In this document: piece after piece, positions 27,301 through 33,956 of the stretch
Layout: the number at the start of each line of letters is the position of its first letter
Position numbering within the stretch: the stretch's first letter is position 1
Source: Bin5 sp965200685
GTDB taxonomy: Bacteria; Chloroflexota; Anaerolineae; Caldilineales; Caldilineaceae
NCBI GenBank assembly: GCA_965200685.1
Contig: OZ241379.1
Coordinates: 2,852,001-2,916,000 of the forward strand
Direction: 5' to 3'
DNA: 64,000 bases
Notes under the pieces: generated by a model
Database searches by the model: none
Told to the model about the DNA's origin: nothing
What the model saw: the letters and a program-made list of their open reading frames with translations, nothing else
Program-made: the position numbers and the translations under genes

Positions 27301-28674
27301 TTGTCCCTCTACAGCAACACCCTGACGGGTACGATCCCTGCTCAACTGGGCAATCTTTCCACCACGCTGACCACTTTGAACCTAAGTCAGAACGGCTTGA
27401 CGGATATGATCCCTGCTGCACTGGGCAATCTTTCCACCACGCTGACCACTTTGAACCTAAGTCAGAACGGCTTGACGGGTACGATCCCTGCTGCACTGGG
27501 CAATCTTTCCACCACGCTGACCACTTTGAACCTAAGTCAGAACGGCTTGACGGGTATGATCCCTGATGCCCTGGGTGCCCTCACCAATCTGGAGACATTG
27601 AACCTAAGTCAGAACGGCTTGACGGATATGATCCCTGATGACCTGGGTGCCCTCACCAATCTGGAGACATTGAACCTGGCCCGCAACACCCTGATGGGCC
27701 CGATCCCGCCTGCCCTGGGCAACCTTTCCAATCTACAGACGTTGGACCTACGCGACAACCAACTGACGGGACGCATCCCTTCCCAGTTGTACGATCTCGA
27801 CGTTCTCACCAATCTGGAGCAGTTGCTCCTTGCTGGCAACCCACTAAGCGGCTGTATCCCCCATGACTTGCAAGGTCGCCTGCCAACAGATTGGCCATTC
27901 TGCCCACCACCCAGACCACCATCTACGGGCGGCGGTGGTGGCGGTGGTGGTGGCGGCGGCGGCGGCTCAACACCGAGACCCACATGTACCAATGGCACTG
28001 TCGTATCCAACCCCTCTGCCAATGCCGACCTGGTCAGAGACTGCGTCCTGCTCCTGACCAACAAAGAAACCCTGGAGGGAAGCATCAGTACCTCCATGCG
28101 CTTGAACTGGAGTGAGGACAGCAGCATAGGCACCTGGGAGGGGGTAACCATTAGCGGGGCCCCGCAGCGGGTGATCAGGCTGGAGCTGGATATCAGTGGC
28201 AAGACATTGGCAGGCAGCATCCCGACCACCTTGAGCCGGCTCACGGGTCTGCAGACCTTGGATCTCGCCAACAACGGACTCTCGGGCCGTATCCCGGTTG
28301 GCCTGCGCGCGCTGGCCGCCCTGCAGATCTTGGACTTTTCCAACAACCGGCTGTCGGGCAGCATGCCGACAGATCTGGGCAGTATTGCCACCTTGCAGAC
28401 CTTGCACCTGGCCAACAACAGTTTGACGGGCAACATCCCAACGACCCTGGTGGATCTCTCCAATCTTACGTCGTTGTCCTTGGCTGGCAACAGCTTGAGC
28501 GGCTGTATTCCCAACGCGTTGACGCGGGTTGCCCAGAACGACCTGTCGGCTATTGAGTTGTCCTTCTGCGACCCGGTCACCCCGACACCTACACCTACGG
28601 TCACGCCCACAGCCACGGCTACACCGCTTGCCCCTGTTGGCCAGGATCTCTTCCTGCCGCTGGTGCGGAAGTGA
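24355..28674 (+). CDS. Secreted leucine-rich-repeat protein with plant-type LTGxIP repeats
   Basis: 1439 residues. A signal peptide ends near residue 36 (VAAQ). Dozens of 23-25-residue repeats follow the plant-specific LRR consensus LxxLxLxxNxLTGxIPxxL. Three Cys/Trp-containing segments at about 86-120, 793-860 and 1210-1270 (pattern C-x-x-LL...LNW...W) resemble the N-terminal caps of plant LRR proteins, so the protein is three LRR modules in a row. A run of 13 Gly (about 1192-1204) links modules two and three. The C-terminus is a Pro/Thr tract (from about 1408) ending in LFLPLVRK, typical of exported Chloroflexota proteins. Adhesion or protein binding outside the cell is likely; the ligand is unknown. 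Confidence 0.9.
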   Translation: MKPCLSARTLLLALCVLCAAITLTALMTIDGTPVAAQDPLSPDDPEYYKNDCKAGQRSRPDGVQIPNHLIPIPLETTQPVVPQRIAACKALLASRDTLQGSANVLNWSTTRNMDQWTGLSITNPNNYTLILSPGKGDGVKRFTGPLKGSIPPALGHIINLKELHLDNNELTGPIPPDLGNLTSLTILYLFNNQLTGTIPSELGNLTALQQFQLHNNQLTGPIPPDLVNLNVLRLHLHNNQLTGPIPELSPNNWIVHLNNNKLTGTIPVTLTLPSSYLYLNNNQLTGPIPELSSSTLSVLDLSNNRLTGPIPATLPSRVTYWNLHNNRLTGTIPITLPSNLERLSLNNNQLTGTIPATLPASLQRLHLNDNRLTGNIPITLPASLQQLHLNDNELTGTIPITLPASLRELHLYSNTLIGTIPTQLANLSNLQQLKLNNNQLTGPIPPALGTGLISNTLEQLHLNDNRLTGSIPAALGNLSNLTGTLSLHNNQLTGSIPTELGDLSNLRQLNLYSNTLTGEIPPGLSTLTNLQSLNLYSNTLTGGIPDTLGHLVTLQSLNLAYNSLTGTIPAALGNLTRLVTLRLNDNQLMGSIPITLPASLQQLHLNDNRLMGSIPITLPASLQQLNLYSNTLTGEIPPQLAALSHTLTTLNLGQNRLTGTIPPELRTLTNLQTLNLNTNTLTGSIPADLGNLSRSLQTLNLAYNRLTGEIPPELSVLINLQQLYLNDNELTGSIPRALVNITETLQTLLLGDNQLSGCIPRALRDITNNDLTSSSFSDFPDCNMPAGRVVVCIDTEAIPGSYLEESVSLRRDCERLLHVKQGLETRGWNTTALNWATTTAITAWADIGLNDDAMQVITVSLSLPNSNLMGEIPPELTALSSTLTTLNLSQNGLTGTIPPWLGDFTKLQTLSLNNNQLTGDIPARLGNLSNTLTTLNLGQNRLTGEIPPQLRTLTNLQTLSLNTNQLTGTIPLWLGEFTKLQTLSLYSNTLTGTIPAQLGNLSTTLTTLNLSQNGLTDMIPAALGNLSTTLTTLNLSQNGLTGTIPAALGNLSTTLTTLNLSQNGLTGMIPDALGALTNLETLNLSQNGLTDMIPDDLGALTNLETLNLARNTLMGPIPPALGNLSNLQTLDLRDNQLTGRIPSQLYDLDVLTNLEQLLLAGNPLSGCIPHDLQGRLPTDWPFCPPPRPPSTGGGGGGGGGGGGGSTPRPTCTNGTVVSNPSANADLVRDCVLLLTNKETLEGSISTSMRLNWSEDSSIGTWEGVTISGAPQRVIRLELDISGKTLAGSIPTTLSRLTGLQTLDLANNGLSGRIPVGLRALAALQILDFSNNRLSGSMPTDLGSIATLQTLHLANNSLTGNIPTTLVDLSNLTSLSLAGNSLSGCIPNALTRVAQNDLSAIELSFCDPVTPTPTPTVTPTATATPLAPVGQDLFLPLVRK
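27351..27575 (+). repeat. Three near-identical 75-bp repeats inside the LRR gene
   Basis: The word CAATCTTTCCACCACGCTGA recurs at 27351, 27426 and 27501, one copy per 25-residue LRR unit, with only a few differences between copies. The low divergence compared with the other LRR units indicates recent duplication or gene conversion. Confidence 0.8.
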
Positions 28675-28682
28675 CGCAGTAG

Positions 28683-28913
28683 GTGCTCGTTCTAGGGGAT
28701 TGTCTGCATCAGGATGTTTCGCTTGGCCGCGGCCCGTTGATATTGCCATTGCTACATCTATGGTGTTACTATCGACTCGACTACGCGGCCCTGACACAAC
28801 AGATGCTAGACTGGTTCATGCAGACAAGCGATATCACACCAATTGCTGAGGACCCACACACCACTTACGCCCATATGGCCAACGGTATTTGGAGTACCGA
28901 GCGGGAGGCATAG
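28683..28913 (+). CDS. Hypothetical protein, uncertain
   Basis: 76 codons from a GTG eight bases after the LRR stop to a TAG that touches the ATG of the next gene. The C-terminal half (MLDWFMQTSDITPIAED and onward) looks protein-like, but no ribosome site or family is recognisable. It could also start at the ATG near 28803, or be the leftover tail of an older gene. Confidence 0.25.
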   Translation: MLVLGDCLHQDVSLGRGPLILPLLHLWCYYRLDYAALTQQMLDWFMQTSDITPIAEDPHTTYAHMANGIWSTEREA

Positions 28914-29306
28914 ATGCCAAGTGAAGGTGCAATGCGTAACGGCAAAAAACACGGACCTTGGATCACCTACTATGCCAATGGCACTGTGCAGAGCAAAGGC
29001 ACATATGAGGAGGGCAAGAAGGTGGGCCGTTGGCTACTCTACCACAAAAACGGCGTGATCAAATCCGAAGCGACCTTCGTCAATGGTGTCTACTCTGCCT
29101 ACTATTGCAGCTACCATGACAATGGCGTAAAGTTTCGGGAGGGGTATTACAATGAGTATGCCGGCGTCTCCGCAGATGGCACCAAAGATGGAGAATGGAT
29201 TCAGTACGACCGCAACGGCAACATTGAGCATAAGAACGTCTATAAACGGGGTTCAAAGGTAAAATCTGCTGTCTTTTTGCCCGAAGAATCAAGCGTACAT
29301 GATTGA
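28914..29306 (+). CDS. MORN-like repeat protein (YwqK-type)
   Basis: 130 residues built from repeats of the form NG-x-x-x-x-KG-x-Y-x-x-GKK-x-G-x-W-x-x-Y, for example GKKHGPWITYYANG near the start and GKKVGRWLLYHKNG in the next unit. This is the MORN-2/YwqK pattern, often labelled an antitoxin. No toxin gene is adjacent, so that label should not be taken as function; such repeats commonly mediate protein contacts. Confidence 0.75.
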   Translation: MPSEGAMRNGKKHGPWITYYANGTVQSKGTYEEGKKVGRWLLYHKNGVIKSEATFVNGVYSAYYCSYHDNGVKFREGYYNEYAGVSADGTKDGEWIQYDRNGNIEHKNVYKRGSKVKSAVFLPEESSVHD

Positions 29307-29328
29307 TTCCATGATAGGAGGTTGACGC

Positions 29329-30087
29329 GTGTATACAACCGACCAATATGAAGGAATGCTGGCAGAAACGGTGGTCATCCAGGGTGCAAATGGGGATACC
29401 CTCAACGCCTATTTTGCCCGTCCTCTGGGACCGGGTCCCTTGCCCGGCATGGTGATCATCCATCATATGCCTGGTTGGGATGAGTGGTACCGGGAAGCGA
29501 CTCGCAAGTTTGCTCATCATGGCTACGCTGCGCTTTCGCCGAATCTATACGACCGGGCCGGCCATGGCACGCCGGAAGACGTGGCGGCCGCAGTGCGGGC
29601 TGCTGGTGGTGTCCCTGATGATCAGGCGGTGGGGGATCTGGCCGGGGCCATGCATTATCTGCGGGCATTGCCCTCTGTAAGCGACAAAATCGGGGTATTT
29701 GGCACTTGCTCTGGTGGCCGGCACGCGGTACTGGTGGCGAGCCGGGTGCCAGGCTTTGACGCGGTCATCGACTGCTGGGGTGGGGGCGTGGTGATGGACC
29801 CGGATCAACTTACCCCCCAACGTCCGGTGGCCCCGATTGACTATACTGCTGACCTCAACTGCCCGATTCTTGGCCTCTTTGGCGAGGAGGACCACAGTCC
29901 CACTCCGGAACAGGTAACTCGCCACCAAGCGGCCCTGCAACAGCATGGCAAAGAGCATGAGTTCCATATGTACCCGGATGCAGGGCATGGCTTCTTCTAC
30001 TATCATCGGCCCAACTATCGGCAGGCCCAGGCCGTTGATGGTTGGGAGAAGATTTGGGCGTTTCTCGGCGAAAAATTGGCCGCTTGA
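29329..30087 (+). CDS. Dienelactone hydrolase family protein
   Basis: 252 residues, alpha/beta hydrolase of DLH type. The nucleophile is a cysteine, C127 in GTCSGG, as in classical dienelactone hydrolases; D188 (GEEDHSP) and H220 (DAGHGF) complete the triad. The GTG at 29329 is supported by AGGAGG about ten bases upstream. No chlorocatechol pathway genes lie nearby, so a general ester or lactone hydrolase role is more likely. Confidence 0.9.
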   Translation: MYTTDQYEGMLAETVVIQGANGDTLNAYFARPLGPGPLPGMVIIHHMPGWDEWYREATRKFAHHGYAALSPNLYDRAGHGTPEDVAAAVRAAGGVPDDQAVGDLAGAMHYLRALPSVSDKIGVFGTCSGGRHAVLVASRVPGFDAVIDCWGGGVVMDPDQLTPQRPVAPIDYTADLNCPILGLFGEEDHSPTPEQVTRHQAALQQHGKEHEFHMYPDAGHGFFYYHRPNYRQAQAVDGWEKIWAFLGEKLAA

Positions 30088-30160
30088 CCCGTTCACTTTC
30101 AAGGAAACCAAAAATCACTTGGTGGATACGTGACGCGAGAATATCCAAGGGAGCAGCCCC

Positions 30161-30427
30161 ATGTGTACAATGATTGTCCAGAAAGTTCCTCTTAACGGAT
30201 TTGGGAAGGGTGCTGGCGGCTGGTTTGACGTGAGCCAGGCCAATGTGAGTTTCGATCATCCATTTCACGCGCCTCTGGAGCATGCACTGAACATTGACTT
30301 TGTCAACGAAGCCCAAGGTCCGGGCGCACGAGTAGCGGTAGAATTGAGTGTTGAGGCTGCTCAACAGCTAGTGGAGACGATTCAGGCGGTGCTGACTGAG
30401 GCCGAGTTGGGAGGATATCGCCGCTGA
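30161..30427 (+). CDS. Small conserved protein, probably DUF6295 family
   Basis: 88 residues starting MCTMIV. The pattern DHPFHAPLEHALNIDFVNEA followed by ARVAVELS is, from memory, that of the DUF6295 family of small actinobacterial and Chloroflexota proteins of unknown function. The several His and Asp residues could bind a metal. It converges with the RtcB gene. Family name should be treated as tentative. Confidence 0.65.
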   Translation: MCTMIVQKVPLNGFGKGAGGWFDVSQANVSFDHPFHAPLEHALNIDFVNEAQGPGARVAVELSVEAAQQLVETIQAVLTEAELGGYRR

Positions 30428-30447
30428 GGTGTGAAACCTCTCTCCTC

Positions 30448-31635
30448 TCAATCTTGATAGGGGTCGTACTCATCTGCGCCGGCCATAGCGACCCCTAGTG
30501 GTGTGAGGGTGTGGAGGATGCGAATGGTATTGCGATGGTAGCCTAGCACAGTGGGTAGATGTTTGTAGACCTGCGGGGCTTCATCTGTGCCGGCCCCGCG
30601 CAACTCTACGCCCATCCGCCGCACCCTGTCCAGCATCTGCTGACGAGAGATCTGTCCCGCCTTCACCTGCACTCTACGCCCCTTTTTCCGTCGAAAACGC
30701 CCGGCTGCCTGTGTGCGGGACAGAAGCCGCCCCGCGCCGTGGACCGTGGAATAGAGAGCCTTGCGGCTTTCTTCTCCTTCGCTCCCTATGAGGATGACAG
30801 AAATATCTGCCATAGAGCCGCCGACAAAGCTCTTTTGGCCGGGGAACGCGGGCGTCGCCCCTTTGCGTACCACCCACAAGGTGCGCCCATCATGCTGTTC
30901 TTGCCAAGCGAAATTGTGATGATTGTGGACCTCTTCCAGGATCTCTGCGCCCAACAGAGATGCCACCCGCGCACAGACCCAATCGCGCCCCGCGTACGCG
31001 TAGCGGCCGGCCAGATGCATACAGGCGAGATATTCTTGGCCCAGGGCCGAGCCTACATCAAACAGCACCGGCGGAACATTGATACTATTCTTGCCCCCGC
31101 CGGCCTTGATGAAATGGGTCGCTAGGCGATGTCCTAGCCCGCGGGAGCCGAAATGGACGCCCAGCCAGGTCCGGCTCTGTTCGTCTGCGAAGATGTTCAC
31201 GTAATGATTGCCGCTCCCCACAGTGCCCAGTTGTTCCGCGGCCAGTCTCTTATACGCCCGGGCCACAGTTGTATCCCAAGCGGGGTCGTCTTCAAAGAGA
31301 GAATGATCGACCTCTTCTTGGTTCTTACGCCCGACTCCGAAAGAGATAGTGCGCCAGATGTCGTCCATGATCTGTTTGATATTGTGCTTCACCTCCGTGA
31401 CGGGTATATCAAGGCGCACAGCCTTGTTCCCACAGGCGATGTCATAGCCGACGCCTGACGGGCTGACCTGCTTTTCATAGGCCACTACGCCACCGATGGG
31501 CACAGCATAGCCCAAGTGGTGGTCCGCCATCAGCGCAGTCGCTGCGGCCTGCGGGGCACAATTGACAATCTGTTCAACCGCATTGTCCAGCGGGTCACCC
31601 CAGACATATACGCCGCGGATGGTTTGAAAAGGCAT
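30448..31635 (-). CDS. rtcB: RtcB family RNA ligase
   Basis: 395 residues, close to the usual 400-480. Visible active-site elements: GVGYDIACG with C68 (Mn ligand), GSGNHY with H144, HFGSRG with H161, HNHHNFAW with H239/H240, and VHGAGR with H299, the histidine expected to carry GMP. RtcB joins 2',3'-cyclic phosphate or 3'-phosphate RNA ends to 5'-OH ends in RNA repair or tRNA splicing. No archease or RtcA gene is adjacent and no RtcR-type regulator is seen. Confidence 0.93.
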   Translation of the reverse strand: MPFQTIRGVYVWGDPLDNAVEQIVNCAPQAAATALMADHHLGYAVPIGGVVAYEKQVSPSGVGYDIACGNKAVRLDIPVTEVKHNIKQIMDDIWRTISFGVGRKNQEEVDHSLFEDDPAWDTTVARAYKRLAAEQLGTVGSGNHYVNIFADEQSRTWLGVHFGSRGLGHRLATHFIKAGGGKNSINVPPVLFDVGSALGQEYLACMHLAGRYAYAGRDWVCARVASLLGAEILEEVHNHHNFAWQEQHDGRTLWVVRKGATPAFPGQKSFVGGSMADISVILIGSEGEESRKALYSTVHGAGRLLSRTQAAGRFRRKKGRRVQVKAGQISRQQMLDRVRRMGVELRGAGTDEAPQVYKHLPTVLGYHRNTIRILHTLTPLGVAMAGADEYDPYQD

Positions 31636-31671
31636 TTCAAATACCAGTGATCAGGAAAACAGCAATCGCTA

Positions 31672-32772
31672 TCAGGCCGGCCTGACGCCTGTATAGAGTC
31701 CCTCCGGTAGCGGGTCTGGACGCTCGCAGCGGGAGGACAACGCTACATGCTGGCCTGTATCCGAGGCCACGTGAATGGCCTCCATAATTTCCAGCACATG
31801 CAAAGCCAGCTCGCCGTTGGCCCGGTGTGGAACGCTCTCTAGGGTGCTTACCGTCATATCCGCTACTCCTATGCCTCGGCTGCGGCCCGTGTGCCCGTAG
31901 CGCAACTTCAGTTCTTGCGCTGCTGTATCAGAGCGCACTTGAAGCGGCCCTCCGAAGGTATTTGGATCCGGTAAGCTCAGGGTGCCGGATGTGCCGTAGA
32001 GCTCCATACGTGGCAGCGCAGAGGCCTTTACATCAAAGGTTGTGATGAGCGTGCCTATGGCTCCGGACTCGAAATCCAGCACGCCGACCACGTGTGTCGG
32101 CACTTCTACTTCAATGACTTCGCCTCGTTTCTGCTCACTCAAAATCGTGCGTTGCGGCCAAGTCAGGCGGGTTGAACCGGTTACCCGGCGTACTGGGCCC
32201 AAAAGGTGGATGAGGGCGGTCAGGTAATACGGCCCCATATCGAACAGCGGGCCGCCCCCGGGTTTGTAGTAGAAAGCTGGGTTTGGATGCCAATGCTCGT
32301 GGCCCCGGCTCATCATAAAAGCCGTGGCGGCTACCGGCTCACCTACGAGGCCTTCATCTAGATAGCGACGAGCGGACTGTAACCCGGCCCCCAGAAATGT
32401 ATCCGGCGCGCTGCCGATACGCAGACCCTTTTCCTTGGCCAGCGCAAGCAGATGCGCGCCCTCTTTGTATGCAAGGGCAAATGGTTTTTCACTGTATGTG
32501 GCTTTGCCCGCCTCCAAGGCGGCTTTGGCGACCGCATAATGCGCGCCTGGGGGCGTCAGATTGAGGACGATGTCGATGTCCGGCGCGGCCAGCAGTTCGT
32601 CCGGTTCCAGCACCCGGTTGAGGCCATATTTTAGGGCTTGGGCTTGCGCGGCCGCGCGCATCATATCCGCGCAGGCTACAATTTCGATCTCTGGTAGCTC
32701 TTGCGCCACTTCAAAATATTGGCTGCTGATGTTGCCACAGCCAATCATTCCGATTCGCGCGGGTAGTTCCAT
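31672..32772 (-). CDS. Gfo/Idh/MocA-family oxidoreductase
   Basis: 366 residues from the ATG at 32772 (GTGGAG upstream). Rossmann motif GCGNIS at 11-16, catalytic-site EKPF at 95-98, and the substrate-domain segment GGGPLFDMGPYYL near 175-187 that is typical of sugar dehydrogenases. It lies 51 bases after thuA in the same orientation, a recurrent pairing in sugar-catabolic operons. Confidence 0.9.
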   Translation of the reverse strand: MELPARIGMIGCGNISSQYFEVAQELPEIEIVACADMMRAAAQAQALKYGLNRVLEPDELLAAPDIDIVLNLTPPGAHYAVAKAALEAGKATYSEKPFALAYKEGAHLLALAKEKGLRIGSAPDTFLGAGLQSARRYLDEGLVGEPVAATAFMMSRGHEHWHPNPAFYYKPGGGPLFDMGPYYLTALIHLLGPVRRVTGSTRLTWPQRTILSEQKRGEVIEVEVPTHVVGVLDFESGAIGTLITTFDVKASALPRMELYGTSGTLSLPDPNTFGGPLQVRSDTAAQELKLRYGHTGRSRGIGVADMTVSTLESVPHRANGELALHVLEIMEAIHVASDTGQHVALSSRCERPDPLPEGLYTGVRPA

Positions 32773-32823
32773 TACGCACTCCACTGGTTACAGATGTTTG
32801 CTCTGTCTCAGAGGGAAACTGCT

Positions 32824-33474
32824 TCAGGCCCGGGCCGCCCAGAGGATGCCTCGACGCACGATCTCTCTGGCCTCAGGGACGTCGAAATCTTTGGCTACGT
32901 GGCCCAGGGAACTGTAGAAAATCTTGCCCTTTCCCCAGCGGCGCTTCCACACTACCGGCATAACAGTGCCATTGATCCACGGCGTGTACTCGCCGCTGAA
33001 GGTCGTTGTCGCCAGCACTTCATTGCTCGGGTCCACATGCAGCAGATATTGTTCACTGTGCATCTGAAAATCATGCAGCCCGGCAGTGATCGGGTCATCG
33101 TGATTGATGATGTTGACTGTGTAGTCGATAATATTGCCCGGGTGGGCTACCCATTGGCCGCCGACCATAAACTGGTAGGTCGGGTTCTGTCGGAAGGCGT
33201 CCGCCATGCCACCGTGCCAGCCGGCAAAGCCTGTGCCGGCCTCAACTGTGTCCAACAGACCCTTTTCCTGTTCTGGTGTGATTGTGCTCATGGTGAACAC
33301 TTGTGTGATGATGTCATAGGTGGCCATGCGCTCAGTATCCGTATAGACATCCAGAGATGTCTCAATCTCCACCGCAAAGCCTGCTGCTTCGATCAACGGC
33401 GCGAAAATGTCCACGCACTGTTTAGGCTCATGGCCTTCCCAGCCGCCCCAAACCATCAACGATTTCTTCGTCAT
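32824..33474 (-). CDS. ThuA domain-containing protein
   Basis: 216 residues of the class I glutamine-amidotransferase-like ThuA fold. MVWGGWEGHEP at the N-terminus, GFAGWHGG near the nucleophile-elbow position (where ThuA proteins lack the Cys) and the C-terminal KGKIFYSSLGH are family features. ThuA proteins act in trehalose and related disaccharide oxidation, reducing or processing keto-sugars made by a Gfo/Idh/MocA partner, which fits the next gene. AAGGAA precedes the ATG. A structured leader and terminator lie upstream. Confidence 0.9.
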   Translation of the reverse strand: MTKKSLMVWGGWEGHEPKQCVDIFAPLIEAAGFAVEIETSLDVYTDTERMATYDIITQVFTMSTITPEQEKGLLDTVEAGTGFAGWHGGMADAFRQNPTYQFMVGGQWVAHPGNIIDYTVNIINHDDPITAGLHDFQMHSEQYLLHVDPSNEVLATTTFSGEYTPWINGTVMPVVWKRRWGKGKIFYSSLGHVAKDFDVPEAREIVRRGILWAARA

Positions 33475-33525
33475 CGTTCCTTGACTCCTCGTTCGTAATT
33501 CTAGTCGCCATCATAGCGGATGTAA

Positions 33526-33578
33526 CTGCAGTGGCCTATGGTCAGGAAACGGCAGATACTGGCCACTGGTACGGCAGT
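33526..33578. repeat. Heptamer repeat element upstream of thuA
   Basis: Starts at CTGCAG; units include AGTGGCC, TATGGTC, then ACTGGCC, ACTGGTA. It lies between the terminator at 33.64 kb and the thuA start. Confidence 0.55.
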
Positions 33579-33641
33579 ATACCACCAGGCGCACGGAAGC
33601 TACAATGCACTTACAGAGCTTGCGCGATTGAGCCATTTCTC

Positions 33642-33680
33642 AAAAAACACAAAGCCCCGTTAAGACGGGGCCTTGTGTTT
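33642..33680 (-). terminator. Strong intrinsic terminator
   Basis: Arms 33645-33660 and 33665-33680 pair over 16 positions with a single mismatch around a TAAG/CTTA loop; the GC-rich top is GCCCCGT/ACGGGGC. On the minus strand the stem is followed by TTTTTT (33647-33642). On the plus strand only TTTT follows, so minus-directed termination is favoured. Confidence 0.85.
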
Positions 33681-33702
33681 TCTGGGTCCGGTAGCAATCT
33701 AC

Positions 33703-33762
33703 CTAGACGGCAACCTGCAGAGGTGATGCTACCGGACCCATACGACTACTACAACTATCCAT
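33703..33762 (-). CDS. 19-residue small protein or leader peptide with a perfect Shine-Dalgarno
   Basis: ATG at 33762-33760 to TAG at 33705-33703, product MDSCSSRMGPVASPLQVAV. The sequence AAAGGAGGTGAT (33779-33768), a 12-base perfect match to the 16S rRNA 3' end, lies six bases before the ATG, the strongest ribosome site in the window. Codons 8-13 form one arm of the 13-bp hairpin, so translation would disturb it. Whether the peptide matters or only its translation is open. Confidence 0.5.
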   Translation of the reverse strand: MDSCSSRMGPVASPLQVAV

Positions 33763-33797
33763 AGGGCATCACCTCCTTTTTAATAGGATACAAGCAT

Positions 33798-33826
33798 AGT
33801 ATTCCACAACTTGGCTTGCTTGTCAA
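33798..33826 (-). promoter_or_regulatory. Promoter of the small RNA/leader unit
   Basis: On the minus strand TTGACA (33826-33821), 17 bases, AATACT (33803-33798); start expected near 33790. Confidence 0.65.
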
Positions 33827-33866
33827 ACGGCGAAAAGCATGTATACAATACGGCTCCTCTTGAATT

Positions 33867-33895
33867 TTGATAACAGTAGCATTCGTGTTTATAAT
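33867..33895 (+). promoter_or_regulatory. Promoter of secDF
   Basis: TTGATA at 33867-33872, 17 bases, TATAAT at 33890-33895, about 60 bases before the secD ATG; divergent from the small RNA promoter. Confidence 0.75.
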
Positions 33896-33956
33896 AGTGT
33901 AGTTGCAACATGCTATATTCTGCCATCCTTTTGATCATGATTTCCGGAAAGACGCT

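Larger units (their letters stand above)
33640..33790 (-). ncRNA. Candidate structured small RNA or attenuating leader
   Basis: A transcript from the promoter at 33798-33826 would run about 150 bases to the terminator at 33642-33680. It contains two long perfect pairings that share bases. Arms 33684-33696 and 33727-33739 (GGGTCCGGTAGCA and its complement) pair over 13 bp. The Shine-Dalgarno segment GAGGTGATGC pairs with GCATCACCTC near 33720-33729 over 10 bp. The second arm of one pairing overlaps the first arm of the other, so they exclude each other, the hallmark of a switch. thuA starts 165 bases beyond the terminator. No known riboswitch class was recognised. Confidence 0.5.

Noticed and set aside
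27609..28616. A 335-codon open frame on the minus strand antisense to the LRR gene
   Set aside because: The LRR repeats and their codon bias keep the antisense frame open; the translation is repetitive and has no family features, and the plus-strand gene is certain.
27967..28797. A 276-codon minus-strand frame over the LRR C-terminus
   Set aside because: Same repetitive antisense origin; lacks a ribosome site and any motif.
28914..29306. Calling the YwqK-like protein an antitoxin of a toxin-antitoxin pair
   Set aside because: No toxin gene is adjacent; the label comes only from database naming of MORN-like repeats.
33531..33764. A 77-codon plus-strand frame reading through the terminator and hairpins near 33.6 kb
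   Set aside because: It crosses a heptamer element, a strong terminator and both hairpins, and has no ribosome site. The minus-strand reading explains the sequence better.
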